From Vibrio ouci (GTDB lineage: Bacteria; Pseudomonadota; Gammaproteobacteria; Enterobacterales; Vibrionaceae), in contig NZ_SATR01000002.1 of NCBI RefSeq assembly GCF_004551525.1, positions 1 to 64,000 of the forward strand: 64,000 nucleotides of DNA, given 5' to 3'. Every line of letters begins with the position of its first letter. The stretch's first letter is position 1. The position numbers and the translations under genes were made by a program. Positions 51,844 through 60,248 of the stretch are shown piece by piece. The notes under the pieces are model-generated. The model searched no databases. It was not told the origin of the DNA and saw only the letters and a program-made list of their open reading frames with translations.

Positions 51844-53004
51844 TTATAAGTGGATAATTGGATCTGGATTACCGTCAGGATCTCCACTAGCAGTTCCACT
51901 TGATTGAGGGCTACTGCCTTTTATGAGAAGTACACCACAAGCATGAGGGGCTGCCATTGAGGTGCCGTTATAGCTTACAGTACCACCACCCATTCGGGTT
52001 GATAGTACAGCGACCCCTGGAGCGGCATAATCAACAGGCGGATTGCCGTAGTTAGAGAAGTAGGCGAATACGTCATTACTGTCTGTCGCCGAGATAGTAT
52101 AAATGTTGGCATGATTAGCGCGCGCTGGAGAAGATGTATTCGCATGGTTGCTACTGTTACCAGCGGCAAGTGAAACAAGTACACCAGTCTGAGCCAATGC
52201 GATAACAGCGTTGTCTAGTGATGTACTCGCACCTCCACCAAGGCTCATATTGGCACAACCTTGTCCACCAGCTGCCCCTGCCACATAATCAACACCAGCA
52301 ATCACACCAGAGGTAGTGCCTGAACCATTTCGATTCAGCACTTTGATAGGTACTACCGTCGCACCAGCTGCGACACCGACAACATCAATACTATTGTCTA
52401 TAGCTGCTATCGTGCCTGCAACGTGGGTTCCATGGCCATGTCGATCGTCGGGTGATCGATCTTTGCCTGAGGTAAATGCAGAAAATCCTCTATTTCTGTC
52501 TACGTTTAGATCTGGGTGATCTAAGTCAATCCCTGTGTCAATTACCCATGCGGTTTTACCTGCACCGTTTACTGGGCCACCTACACGGGTAATACCCCAT
52601 GGTGTTTCTTGATTCGCTGTTGGTGGATCGCCCGAGTCATCTTTATTTTTGCCTTTCCCCGGAGGGGGCGCCAAGGCAAACACCAAACTGTCTTGCTCAA
52701 AACTCATAATATCGGGTTCGTCACCAAAGACATCTTGTGCTTTAACACAAGGCATATTGACCGCAAAGCCTTTAAGAGTGTGCTTATAGATGTGTTTGGC
52801 TTGAGCATTAGCAGCGACCAACATACCTCGTGTTCGTCCTTCTACATCAAATTTGCTCACCGAGTCATCAAATCTGACAATACAGGTATTTTGAGCTTCA
52901 GATAGCATTTGACCCATTTGGAAGGTAGGAGGTTCTGCGGAAGTATTTAATGCCAAGGGGGCAAGGGCGAACGCGACTAACTGAGCGATTATCGTGCTTT
53001 TCAT
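51844..53004 (-). CDS. Secreted subtilisin-like serine protease (S8)
   Basis: 386 residues from the ATG at 53004, which is preceded by TAGGAAAA. Signal peptide, then an inhibitor-like propeptide (about 30-110), then the catalytic domain with Asp156 (AWVIDTGIDLDHPDLN), His191 (HGHGTHVAG) and Ser349 (SYNGTSMAAPH). It ends soon after the Ser region, so there is little C-terminal extension. An extracellular protease for nutrient use or virulence is likely. Confidence 0.88.
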   Translation of the reverse strand: MKSTIIAQLVAFALAPLALNTSAEPPTFQMGQMLSEAQNTCIVRFDDSVSKFDVEGRTRGMLVAANAQAKHIYKHTLKGFAVNMPCVKAQDVFGDEPDIMSFEQDSLVFALAPPPGKGKNKDDSGDPPTANQETPWGITRVGGPVNGAGKTAWVIDTGIDLDHPDLNVDRNRGFSAFTSGKDRSPDDRHGHGTHVAGTIAAIDNSIDVVGVAAGATVVPIKVLNRNGSGTTSGVIAGVDYVAGAAGGQGCANMSLGGGASTSLDNAVIALAQTGVLVSLAAGNSSNHANTSSPARANHANIYTISATDSNDVFAYFSNYGNPPVDYAAPGVAVLSTRMGGGTVSYNGTSMAAPHACGVLLIKGSSPQSSGTASGDPDGNPDPIIHL

Positions 53005-53319
53005 TTTTCCTACCTTACTCTCATGAGTTATGATCACCAATACTATTGATAATAGTATAAATACAGTATTGTTCGACGAGTTTGACTAGCCGAAATAGGC
53101 GAGGAATATTCAACGTGTTGTTGGTACTTTCTTATGATCAAGCATAAGTATCTGATATCTATTAGTCTTAAATAGCCCTAAAAACCACATTTCACCAAAG
53201 GTTATAGGGAAATTATTTTAGATTATTGGCAAGTCTGTTCATTGTGACGTTTTTGCCGTGGTTCTTGCTTATAGCTTGGGGTTGGCTCGAAGGGGACAGG
53301 AATGGGCAAAGTAGGTACA
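53005..53319. other. Intergenic region upstream of the S8 protease
   Basis: About 315 bases without a gene. It carries a 19-base palindrome at 53040-53058 near the protease start and otherwise AT-rich sequence. The right end meets the terminator of the symporter gene. Confidence 0.5.
53040..53058. promoter_or_regulatory. Palindrome upstream of the S8 protease
   Basis: ATACTATT (53040-53047) and AATAGTAT (53051-53058) are perfect inverted repeats with a 3-base centre, 36 bases before the protease start on the minus strand. A wider CAATACT / AGTATTG pairing (53038-53044, 53065-53071) overlaps it. Confidence 0.5.
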
Positions 53320-53351
53320 AAAAAGCCCTCAACCGAAGTTGAGGGCTTTTT
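53320..53351 (-). terminator. Terminator of the symporter gene
   Basis: AAAAAGCCCTCAAC (53320-53333) and GTTGAGGGCTTTTT (53338-53351) pair around a CGAA tetraloop. T and A runs lie on both sides, so it can act in both directions; it ends the minus-strand symporter gene. Confidence 0.9.
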
Positions 53352-53369
53352 AGAGCTAATAAGCAGTAA

Positions 53370-54674
53370 TTAAGCTTCAGAGCGCTTTAAGTGGACTTCT
53401 TCTTCTTCAACACCCGCCATTGGGTCGTTAAAGCGATTTTCATCCAGTGCACCTTCTGATTTAGCGACGATGATGGTCACCGCACTGTCACCAGTAATGT
53501 TTACCGCAGTACGAATCATATCAAGTAGACGGTCAACACCCATGATAAGTGCGATACCCTCTAAAGGTAGACCTACTTGGTTCAGTACCATCGCAAGCAT
53601 AACTAGACCAACGCCCGGAACGCCCGCTGTACCAATCGAAGCCAGTGTTGCTGTCATGATGACCATTAGGTAGTCACCCATCGTCAGGTCAATGTTAAAC
53701 GCCTGAGCAATGAAGGCTGTCGCAACACCTTGCATGATGGCTGTACCATCCATGTTCACTGTCGCACCAAGCGGTATAGTGAACGAAGATACGCGGTTTT
53801 CTACGCCCATGCGGTTCTTAGCCGTTTCCATCGTAACTGGAATGGTTGCGTTTGAAGAAGCGGTAGAGAAGGCAAACATGATCGCGTCTTCCATCTTCTT
53901 CAAGAAGGTAATTGGGCTTAGACCAGTAAAGCCTTTTAGCATCACGCTGTAAGTAACCAAACCATGCAGCAATAGCGTACCAGCTAGCACTAGGAAGTAT
54001 TCTGCTAAGTTGAGGATGGCGCCTAAGCCAAGACCAGTAAACAGCTTCGCCATTAGGAAGAACACACCGTAAGGCGCAAGGTTCATCAAAATTGCCACCA
54101 GCTTCATGATCACTTCGTTCAAATCAGAGAAGAATGAAGCGATGCGCTCACCTGGCTTACCAGCAGCGCTGATTGCGATACCGAATAGAACAGCAAATAC
54201 GATAACCTGCAGCGTTTTGCCTTCTGCCATTGCACTGATTGGGTTGGTCGGGAACATATCAATGATCACTTGACCCAGTGATGGCGCTTCAGCCGATTTG
54301 AATGAGCTCGCTGCAGTTAAGTCTGCACCTGCACCCGGCTGGAAGAGGTTACCCATAGTTAGGGCAAGAGTGATAGCGACTGCTGTAGTTGCTACGTAGA
54401 ACGCGAGTGTTTTACCACCCATACGACCCAGTGTTGAAAGATCTTTTAGTGAGCTTGTACCGCAAACAAGTGAAACGAACACGAGTGGGACGACAAGCAT
54501 TTTCAAGCTAGCGACAAATATTTGGCCGCCGACTTCAAATAGTCCATTAACGATGTATGCATCGACAAATCCGTTGTCAGCAAATAGGCTGCGAATCGCA
54601 AAGCCTGTCAAGATACCTGCTACCATACCGAAAATTACACGGCTAGTTAGCGACATCGGTTTCTTGGTATTCAT
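53370..54674 (-). CDS. Dicarboxylate/amino-acid:cation symporter (DAACS family)
   Basis: 434 residues from the ATG at 54674, which has AAGGAG 8 bases upstream; an in-frame GTG at 54683 has no such spacing. About eight helices with the family hairpin sequences: AFSTASSNATIPVTMETA, TVNMDGTAIMQGVATAF and the DRLLDMIRTAVNITGDS ending. It imports C4-dicarboxylates or glutamate/aspartate with Na+ or H+. A near-perfect CRP site lies 109 bases upstream. Confidence 0.88.
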   Translation of the reverse strand: MNTKKPMSLTSRVIFGMVAGILTGFAIRSLFADNGFVDAYIVNGLFEVGGQIFVASLKMLVVPLVFVSLVCGTSSLKDLSTLGRMGGKTLAFYVATTAVAITLALTMGNLFQPGAGADLTAASSFKSAEAPSLGQVIIDMFPTNPISAMAEGKTLQVIVFAVLFGIAISAAGKPGERIASFFSDLNEVIMKLVAILMNLAPYGVFFLMAKLFTGLGLGAILNLAEYFLVLAGTLLLHGLVTYSVMLKGFTGLSPITFLKKMEDAIMFAFSTASSNATIPVTMETAKNRMGVENRVSSFTIPLGATVNMDGTAIMQGVATAFIAQAFNIDLTMGDYLMVIMTATLASIGTAGVPGVGLVMLAMVLNQVGLPLEGIALIMGVDRLLDMIRTAVNITGDSAVTIIVAKSEGALDENRFNDPMAGVEEEEVHLKRSEA

Positions 54675-54782
54675 AGTGAACACTCCTTATAGTTATGCAC
54701 CTTGAGTTCACTTCAAGGCGAGCAGGAGGTTAGCAGGCGACTTTGAAAATAAAAAAGAGAAATAATCGCTCAGATTTATAGA

Positions 54783-54798
54783 TGTGATGATGGTCACT
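54783..54798. promoter_or_regulatory. Candidate CRP binding site
   Basis: TGTGATGATGGTCACT fits the TGTGA-N6-TCACA consensus except for the last base. It lies 109 bases before the start of the symporter gene, a position typical of CRP activation of carbon-source uptake genes. Confidence 0.65.
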
Positions 54799-55116
54799 AG
54801 AAAATTGACCTATTTAACGAGTTATTAACCAAATATATCACTGTAACTTAACGTTGATTAATGATTTGTAACATGTTTATTTCTAATTATTAAAAACGCA
54901 GTCTTTCTCATTACCTGAGAAATCAAGTGCATATATAAATAGGCGCTAATAGGGAGTGCATATATAGTCAGGAGTTATGCACCTATCTTGATGGGTTCTC
55001 CCATCGCTTTGCTAAATTACAAAATCCTCAAATAGCTCATAATGTGTATTGGTTTTCGATGTAGGTTGCTCTATGTTAGACGCCAATCATTAGCATAATT
55101 AAAACGATCAGAAGTT
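54799..55116. other. Intergenic region between the symporter and LysE genes, with short direct repeats
   Basis: About 320 bases without a gene. AGTGCATATATA is found twice, at 54926-54937 and 54955-54966, with a related ATGCAC at 54977-54982. These may be sites for a regulator of the LysE-type gene that starts at 55117. Confidence 0.5.
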
Positions 55117-55737
55117 ATGAATACTGCTTTGCTGGGAATGTTTATTCCAACCTTCTTTTTTGTCTCTATTACTCCGGGGATGTGCATGACACTAGCGCTT
55201 ACCTTAGGTATGAGTATCGGTTATCGCCGCGCGCTGTGGATGATGGCAGGTGAATTGGTCGGAGTCGGCCTAGTCGCTGTTGCTGCAGTATTGGGCATCG
55301 CTGCTGTGATGCTTAACTACCCTTGGTTGTTTGTTGCCTTAAAGCTTATTGGTGGTGGTTACTTGTTTTACCTTGGGATTCAGATGTGGCGCTCGAAAGG
55401 AAAACTTGCGATTAACCTTGATGAAACTTCGCCAGCACCACAAAGTGATTGGGATCTAGTGGTTCAGGGCTTTGTTACAGCGATTGCGAATCCTAAAGGT
55501 TGGGCGTTTATGATCTCTCTATTGCCACCGTTTATCGATCAAAGTGCCGATCTTACTCCGCAGTTGATTGTACTTGTTTCGATTATCCTACTGTTTGAGT
55601 TTATCTGTATGACCCTTTATGCCACGGGTGGCAAAGGCTTGAAGCGACTGCTTGGTCAATCGCAAAACGTCCGCTTAATGAATCGTATTTCCGGTACATT
55701 AATGATGGGAGTAGGTGTTTGGCTACTGATGAGCTAA
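55117..55737 (+). CDS. LysE-family amino-acid/metabolite exporter
   Basis: 206 residues with six hydrophobic segments. SITPGMCMTLALTLGMSIG near the N-terminus contains the family P-G-P-like element, and GFVTAIANPKGWAFMISLLP the conserved N-P-K. LysE/RhtB proteins export amino acids or related compounds. A GAAGT precedes the ATG. Confidence 0.85.
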   Translation: MNTALLGMFIPTFFFVSITPGMCMTLALTLGMSIGYRRALWMMAGELVGVGLVAVAAVLGIAAVMLNYPWLFVALKLIGGGYLFYLGIQMWRSKGKLAINLDETSPAPQSDWDLVVQGFVTAIANPKGWAFMISLLPPFIDQSADLTPQLIVLVSIILLFEFICMTLYATGGKGLKRLLGQSQNVRLMNRISGTLMMGVGVWLLMS

Positions 55738-55836
55738 ACCAAAGGGTGACAAGGCTAAATATCGCTATTAAGCGCAAGAGATTTGCGGTCTAATGTCTGC
55801 CTAGCAACAATCCAATTAGAAAGGAAAGTAAGTTTG

Positions 55837-56295
55837 ATGAAGATTTGGGTCGATGCGGATGCGTGTCCAGTCGTGGTTCGTGATATTTTGTTCCGTGCAT
55901 CTGAACGCACTGGTGTAGAGGTGACCTTGGTTGCCAACCAGTTTATTCGCACTCCGGCATCGCCGAAAGTGACTATGCTGCAAGTCCAAGCGGGCTTTGA
56001 TGTAGCAGACAACGAGATTGTTAAACGCTGCGAGACGGGCGACCTTGTCATTACTAGTGATATTCCGCTTGCGGATGAGATCATCACTAAAGGTGGTCAT
56101 GCGCTGAGCTCGCGCGGTGAGATGTTTACTAAAGAGAACATTAAATCGCGTCTGAATATTCGTGATTTTATGGAAACCATGCGTAGCAGCGGTATTCAAA
56201 CTGGCGGCCCTGCGCCATTGAGCCAAGCTGACCGTCAGCAATTTGCTAACCATCTTGATAAGTGGTTAGTGCAATGGCAGCGTGCGCAAAAGTAG
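55837..56295 (+). CDS. DUF188 (UPF0178, YaiI/YqxD) protein
   Basis: 152 residues from the ATG at 55837, which follows [22 protein letters not shown] and [20 protein letters not shown] match the family, which has a PIN/NYN-like nuclease fold with conserved Asp residues. In-frame upstream starts would add non-conserved sequence. Confidence 0.9.
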   Translation: MKIWVDADACPVVVRDILFRASERTGVEVTLVANQFIRTPASPKVTMLQVQAGFDVADNEIVKRCETGDLVITSDIPLADEIITKGGHALSSRGEMFTKENIKSRLNIRDFMETMRSSGIQTGGPAPLSQADRQQFANHLDKWLVQWQRAQK

Positions 56296-56304
56296 GTCCT
56301 ATCG

Positions 56305-57258
56305 ATGGCATTAGTGAATCAACTGTCTCTGTTTATCGATGTGGTGCAGCAAGGCTCATTCACTAAAGCGGCTGCATTACATGATATGGATAACTCCTCT
56401 CTCTCCAAGCAGATCAAAAAACTGGAGTCGGAGTTAGGTGTCCAGCTGCTCAATCGTTCCACGCGATCATTTTCTTTAACTCCTGCCGGGGAGGAGATCT
56501 TAGAGCAAGCGCATAATATTGTTGGTACGCTCAATCATGTCCAATCTATTGCCGACTCATACCATGCTCAGCCAAAAGGGCGGATTCGAATTACTGCGCC
56601 TTATCATGTTGGACGAAATCACCTGCGGCCTGTCATTACCCAGTTTATGGCAACGTATCCAGACGTTGAAATTGAGCTGCTGCTTGATGATAAACGCTCT
56701 GACATTATTTCTGATCATTTCGATGTCGCATTCCGTCTTGGTCGTTTAGATGATTCGAATTTGATTGCGAAAAAAATTGCCGATATTCGACCTGTCTTGC
56801 TCGCTTCGCATAGTTTTATTGAGCGCTATCGAGAGCCTAAAACGCCGGAAGAGTTGGCTAAGTTACCCGCAGTGATTTACAGCAACCGCTCAATCACAGT
56901 AGACACCATGAGACTGGGTGAAACACCGCAAGCGACCGTCGTGACCAACTACAAAATGACAGGTAACTGCCGCGTTAATGATACGGCAGTGTTATTAGAG
57001 TCGGTCTCTGATGGTTTAGGGTATGCGTGGGTGGCGACATCGAACATCAATACTAACATTGAAACCATGCAGCTGAAGCCGTTACTGACTGATCATTTAT
57101 TGTGTAACCATGAGTTGGCTCTATACGCCTTATACCCCCACAGAAAACAAACGGCATTGGTGCGCGAGTTTATTGCCGCTGTACAGGCCTATATTGGTAC
57201 ACCACCGATTTGGGAGCAGCATATTCCAAACTTTGATAACCTATACAAAGCCAAATAA
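56305..57258 (+). CDS. LysR-family transcriptional regulator
   Basis: 317 residues. Helix-turn-helix GSFTKAAALHDMDNSSLSKQ (residues 17-36), then a regulatory domain with GRIRITAPYHVGR and RLGRLDDSNLIAKKI. It follows the DUF188 gene by 9 bases and is followed by a terminator. Its helix-turn-helix differs clearly from the two LysR genes at 737 and 7833. Target genes not evident. Confidence 0.88.
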   Translation: MALVNQLSLFIDVVQQGSFTKAAALHDMDNSSLSKQIKKLESELGVQLLNRSTRSFSLTPAGEEILEQAHNIVGTLNHVQSIADSYHAQPKGRIRITAPYHVGRNHLRPVITQFMATYPDVEIELLLDDKRSDIISDHFDVAFRLGRLDDSNLIAKKIADIRPVLLASHSFIERYREPKTPEELAKLPAVIYSNRSITVDTMRLGETPQATVVTNYKMTGNCRVNDTAVLLESVSDGLGYAWVATSNINTNIETMQLKPLLTDHLLCNHELALYALYPHRKQTALVREFIAAVQAYIGTPPIWEQHIPNFDNLYKAK

Positions 57259-57278
57259 TGCTGAGATTAGAACGAAAA

Positions 57279-57304
57279 AAACCGCTACTTGATAGCGGTT
57301 TTTT
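57279..57304. terminator. Bidirectional terminator
   Basis: AAACCGCTA (57279-57287) and TAGCGGTTT (57293-57301) pair around CTTGA, flanked by A and T runs. It separates the LysR gene from the convergent AI-2E-type gene. Confidence 0.88.
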
Positions 57305-57318
57305 ATGAGTATTACACT

Positions 57319-58446
57319 CTATTTTGAAATTTGAACGGCTTCGCTTTCATGCTTAGCGGCTTCTTCCTGTTGGTGTGCTTTTTCCATATTTAGCCACCAA
57401 ACGAACAACTCATACCAAATCGCTAGAATAACTGCACCTAAGAATAGGCCAACGATACCGTAGAAAAGCATACCGCCGATAGCACCTAGTAGGATAACAG
57501 GCATAGGAATATCGACGCCGCGACCCATTAACATTGGCTTAAAGATATTCTCAGACAAGGCAGCAACCACCACCCAAACAGTAAATAGAGTCGCAGTTGT
57601 CGTGTCTTGAGTCATGTACATGTAGCCAACGATTGGCAGCACAACGAGTAGCGCTGGTAGTTGAGCAATACATAGAATCATTAAGATTAGAGTCAAGATA
57701 CCTGCACCAGGAACGCCAAAGACGAAGAAACCTGCACCAATCATTAACGATTGAATAGCAGCAACGCCAATAACGCCGAGCAACACACTCTTGATCGTTG
57801 CCGCAATCATTGATGCCCAGCTTTGCGCATTGTCACCTGCGATACGTACAGCAATTGTGGTTAAGCCTGATGAGAGTGATTTAGAGTAAGTCATAAAGCC
57901 AGCTGCAATCGCTAAAGACAAAATCGATAGAAGCAGGCTGCTTAATACGTTACCGACCATACCGAGTAGTGAAGTGAGTGCTGTCTTAATTTGTGGCATA
58001 AAGGTTTGAATCGCTTTCTCTAAGTTAGTCGCAAACAGCGACCATACTTCATGCAACTTTTCACCTACCAATGGCCACTCTGCAACAGATGGCTTTGGCC
58101 CAGGGATTTGAATATTGCCTTCTTGCAATACGTGTAGGGCGTGAGTTGAACCCTCGACAATAGACCCTGACACCATAACTAGAGGCGTTACAAGTAGCGC
58201 GATACCTAATAAAGCAATTGTGGTCGCAGCTAAGCCACGTTTACCACCGTACAAGCTTTCAAGCTTTTGACAAATAGGCATCAGAGCAACTGCAATGATA
58301 GCGCCCCAAATGACAGGCAGAATGAAAGGTTTGATGATGTCATAAGTAAACATCAGCAAGATGACTATCAAGCCGATACGTATTGCGGATTCCACCATAT
58401 TACTGATGAAAACCTTGTTTGTGACTGATTCCGATTGTTTATCCAT
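57319..58446 (-). CDS. AI-2E family (PerM-like) membrane protein
   Basis: 375 residues with about eight helices, including FILPVIWGAIIAVALMPICQ and FGVPGAGILTLILMILCIAQ; these fit the AI-2E transporter/PerM family. Its start overlaps the K+ channel gene by 8 bases, so both come from the same transcript. The solute is unknown. Confidence 0.85.
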   Translation of the reverse strand: MDKQSESVTNKVFISNMVESAIRIGLIVILLMFTYDIIKPFILPVIWGAIIAVALMPICQKLESLYGGKRGLAATTIALLGIALLVTPLVMVSGSIVEGSTHALHVLQEGNIQIPGPKPSVAEWPLVGEKLHEVWSLFATNLEKAIQTFMPQIKTALTSLLGMVGNVLSSLLLSILSLAIAAGFMTYSKSLSSGLTTIAVRIAGDNAQSWASMIAATIKSVLLGVIGVAAIQSLMIGAGFFVFGVPGAGILTLILMILCIAQLPALLVVLPIVGYMYMTQDTTTATLFTVWVVVAALSENIFKPMLMGRGVDIPMPVILLGAIGGMLFYGIVGLFLGAVILAIWYELFVWWLNMEKAHQQEEAAKHESEAVQISK

Positions 58447-59125
58447 TTTTGTTTACCTGATGTTCAATGTTGGAACTGACGAGACTTGAAACAACAATCG
58501 CCATATAAAACACACCTACGATGGCCTCTAAATAGACGATGACTTGTGCCAACGGCGTTAGAGGACTAATGTCGCCATAACCTAGAGTCGTTAAGGTGAC
58601 AAAACTGAAATACGCTGCATTAGAGAAGTTCTGACCCCAAGAGATCACTTCCATGCCAGTGAAAGCATTGGGCGAAAACTCCAAAAGGATCAAATAAGCA
58701 ATAGCCCACATAAGACCGAGCAGCAAGAAAAGTGCGACGGAGCCGATGACCTTGTTGGTATTCACATGGCCTGTAAAAAGGATTTGTCGCGCGATTGATT
58801 TAAACGTACCGAAGAAGAACGCGAAGGTGAGGGCAAGCATCACCACGTCCATCTCTTTAATTCCTAGTAAGGATTTGATTACCAGTACACAGACCCACGT
58901 ACCAAGTAGCGAGTATAGAAAGCGTGACCAGTTTTTATCAAAGCGAAGACTGGCTAAGCAGACGATAAAAGTCACGATAGTAAATCCTTGTAAAACGTAC
59001 TCTACAGCGCCTTCACTGACGACCTGAACGAAGGCACTGCCAACTAGCAGCCCAATAAGCGCTAAGGTGAGATAGAAGAAGTTATTTTCTTCATTGATGT
59101 TTTTGAGCTTTTTTCCAATGGCCAT
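58439..59125 (-). CDS. Putative two-helix potassium channel protein
   Basis: 228 residues. Several N-terminal helices precede a pore loop VTLTTLGYGDISPLTP, where TLGYGD is the K+ selectivity filter, followed by a last helix. It lacks a TrkA-type RCK domain. It lies between the AI-2E and efflux genes on the same strand. Confidence 0.85.
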   Translation of the reverse strand: MAIGKKLKNINEENNFFYLTLALIGLLVGSAFVQVVSEGAVEYVLQGFTIVTFIVCLASLRFDKNWSRFLYSLLGTWVCVLVIKSLLGIKEMDVVMLALTFAFFFGTFKSIARQILFTGHVNTNKVIGSVALFLLLGLMWAIAYLILLEFSPNAFTGMEVISWGQNFSNAAYFSFVTLTTLGYGDISPLTPLAQVIVYLEAIVGVFYMAIVVSSLVSSNIEHQVNKNG

Positions 59126-59144
59126 ACTTAATCTGATCCTTTAT

Positions 59145-60044
59145 TTATTCGCCGTCTGATGAAGAGTCCTTCATCACCATGATCGAAGCAGAAAGTCCGA
59201 AGCGCAGAACAACGCCTTCAGGCAGCTCATTCAATGACACTCGAACTGGAATGCGCTGTGCTAAACGAATCCACTGAAATACAGGGTTCACATTGGGTAG
59301 AAGGTTATAGCCAACCGTGCCATCTTTCGGTGCAATACCCCAACCAATGGAGTCGACGGTTGCTTCAATTGGTGTATCTGGATGAGACATTAAGGTCACA
59401 CGAGCCGCATTCCCCGGCGCGATTTGTGCCAACTGGTTTTCGCGGAAGAAGCCAAATACCCAGAAGCTATGCTTATCGATAAGCGCAACTAAAGGCTGGT
59501 TCGCCACCGCTTGGGTACCATTACGGATATCTAGGTTGGAAACAAAACCATCAACAGAGGCGTAAACCTTGGTGTAGCTTAGGTTTAGGCGCGCCGATTT
59601 CAGCTGTTCTTCAGCTGATTTGATTTGTAGAAGTGACTCTTCATAAGTGATTTCACGTCGAATTAAGTCTTTGTGCGATACCGCTCCTTTATCTCGCGCG
59701 CGAATATCTTTGAGGCGGTCATACTCAATCTTTTTACCACGTGAGCTTACGGTTGCTTTCTCTAGTGCCACTTCGGCTTGCGAGAGGGCAACTTGATAGG
59801 TTGTTGGATCAATCTCAAATAACAGATCACCTTTTTTAACCTCTTGATTGTCGAGAACCGCGACATTAACGATTGGGCCTGATACTCGTGGAGCTACTTT
59901 GATCACATTGGCACGAACTTGCCCATCGCGAGTCCAAGGGTTATTAAAATATTCATCAAACTTCTGGTAGCCGAACCAAGCCGCACCACCAAGAATGACA
60001 AGATTAAGACCAATAACGAGGAGTTTTTTCATCTTGTTGGGCAC
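59145..60044 (-). CDS. Membrane fusion protein of an efflux pump (HlyD/AaeA-like)
   Basis: 299 residues. One N-terminal helix (LLVIGLNLVILGGAAWFGY), then RVSGPIVNVAVLDNQEVKKG and DLLFEIDP, the biotinyl-lipoyl-like half-motifs of the adaptor family, a coiled coil, and a matching second half (LNLSYTKVYASVDGFVSN). It links the inner-membrane pump at 61911 with the outer-membrane factor at 60248. Its start is one base after the DUF1656 gene. Confidence 0.88.
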   Translation of the reverse strand: MPNKMKKLLVIGLNLVILGGAAWFGYQKFDEYFNNPWTRDGQVRANVIKVAPRVSGPIVNVAVLDNQEVKKGDLLFEIDPTTYQVALSQAEVALEKATVSSRGKKIEYDRLKDIRARDKGAVSHKDLIRREITYEESLLQIKSAEEQLKSARLNLSYTKVYASVDGFVSNLDIRNGTQAVANQPLVALIDKHSFWVFGFFRENQLAQIAPGNAARVTLMSHPDTPIEATVDSIGWGIAPKDGTVGYNLLPNVNPVFQWIRLAQRIPVRVSLNELPEGVVLRFGLSASIMVMKDSSSDGE

Positions 60045-60248
60045 CTAAAACTGTATATAAAAACTGTCGATTGCCACGACATAAAACACCATGATGGCGA
60101 TGAACGTGAGCGACGGAAAAGTGATAAAACGTGACAAGCGGGTCTTGTTTAAAACGATGACGGTTATCCAAGTGGCGATGACCGCGAGGATTAGCACCAA
60201 TAGAAAAGGAGAGAAGTAAACATCACCCCAAGAGAGTTCGTGTGGCAT
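60045..60248 (-). CDS. DUF1656 (AaeX-like) small membrane protein
   Basis: 67 residues, two hydrophobic helices (LLVLILAVIATWITVIVL, FIAIMVFYVVAI). Such proteins accompany AaeA/AaeB-type efflux systems. Its start overlaps the OMF gene by one base. Confidence 0.85.
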   Translation of the reverse strand: MPHELSWGDVYFSPFLLVLILAVIATWITVIVLNKTRLSRFITFPSLTFIAIMVFYVVAIDSFYIQF

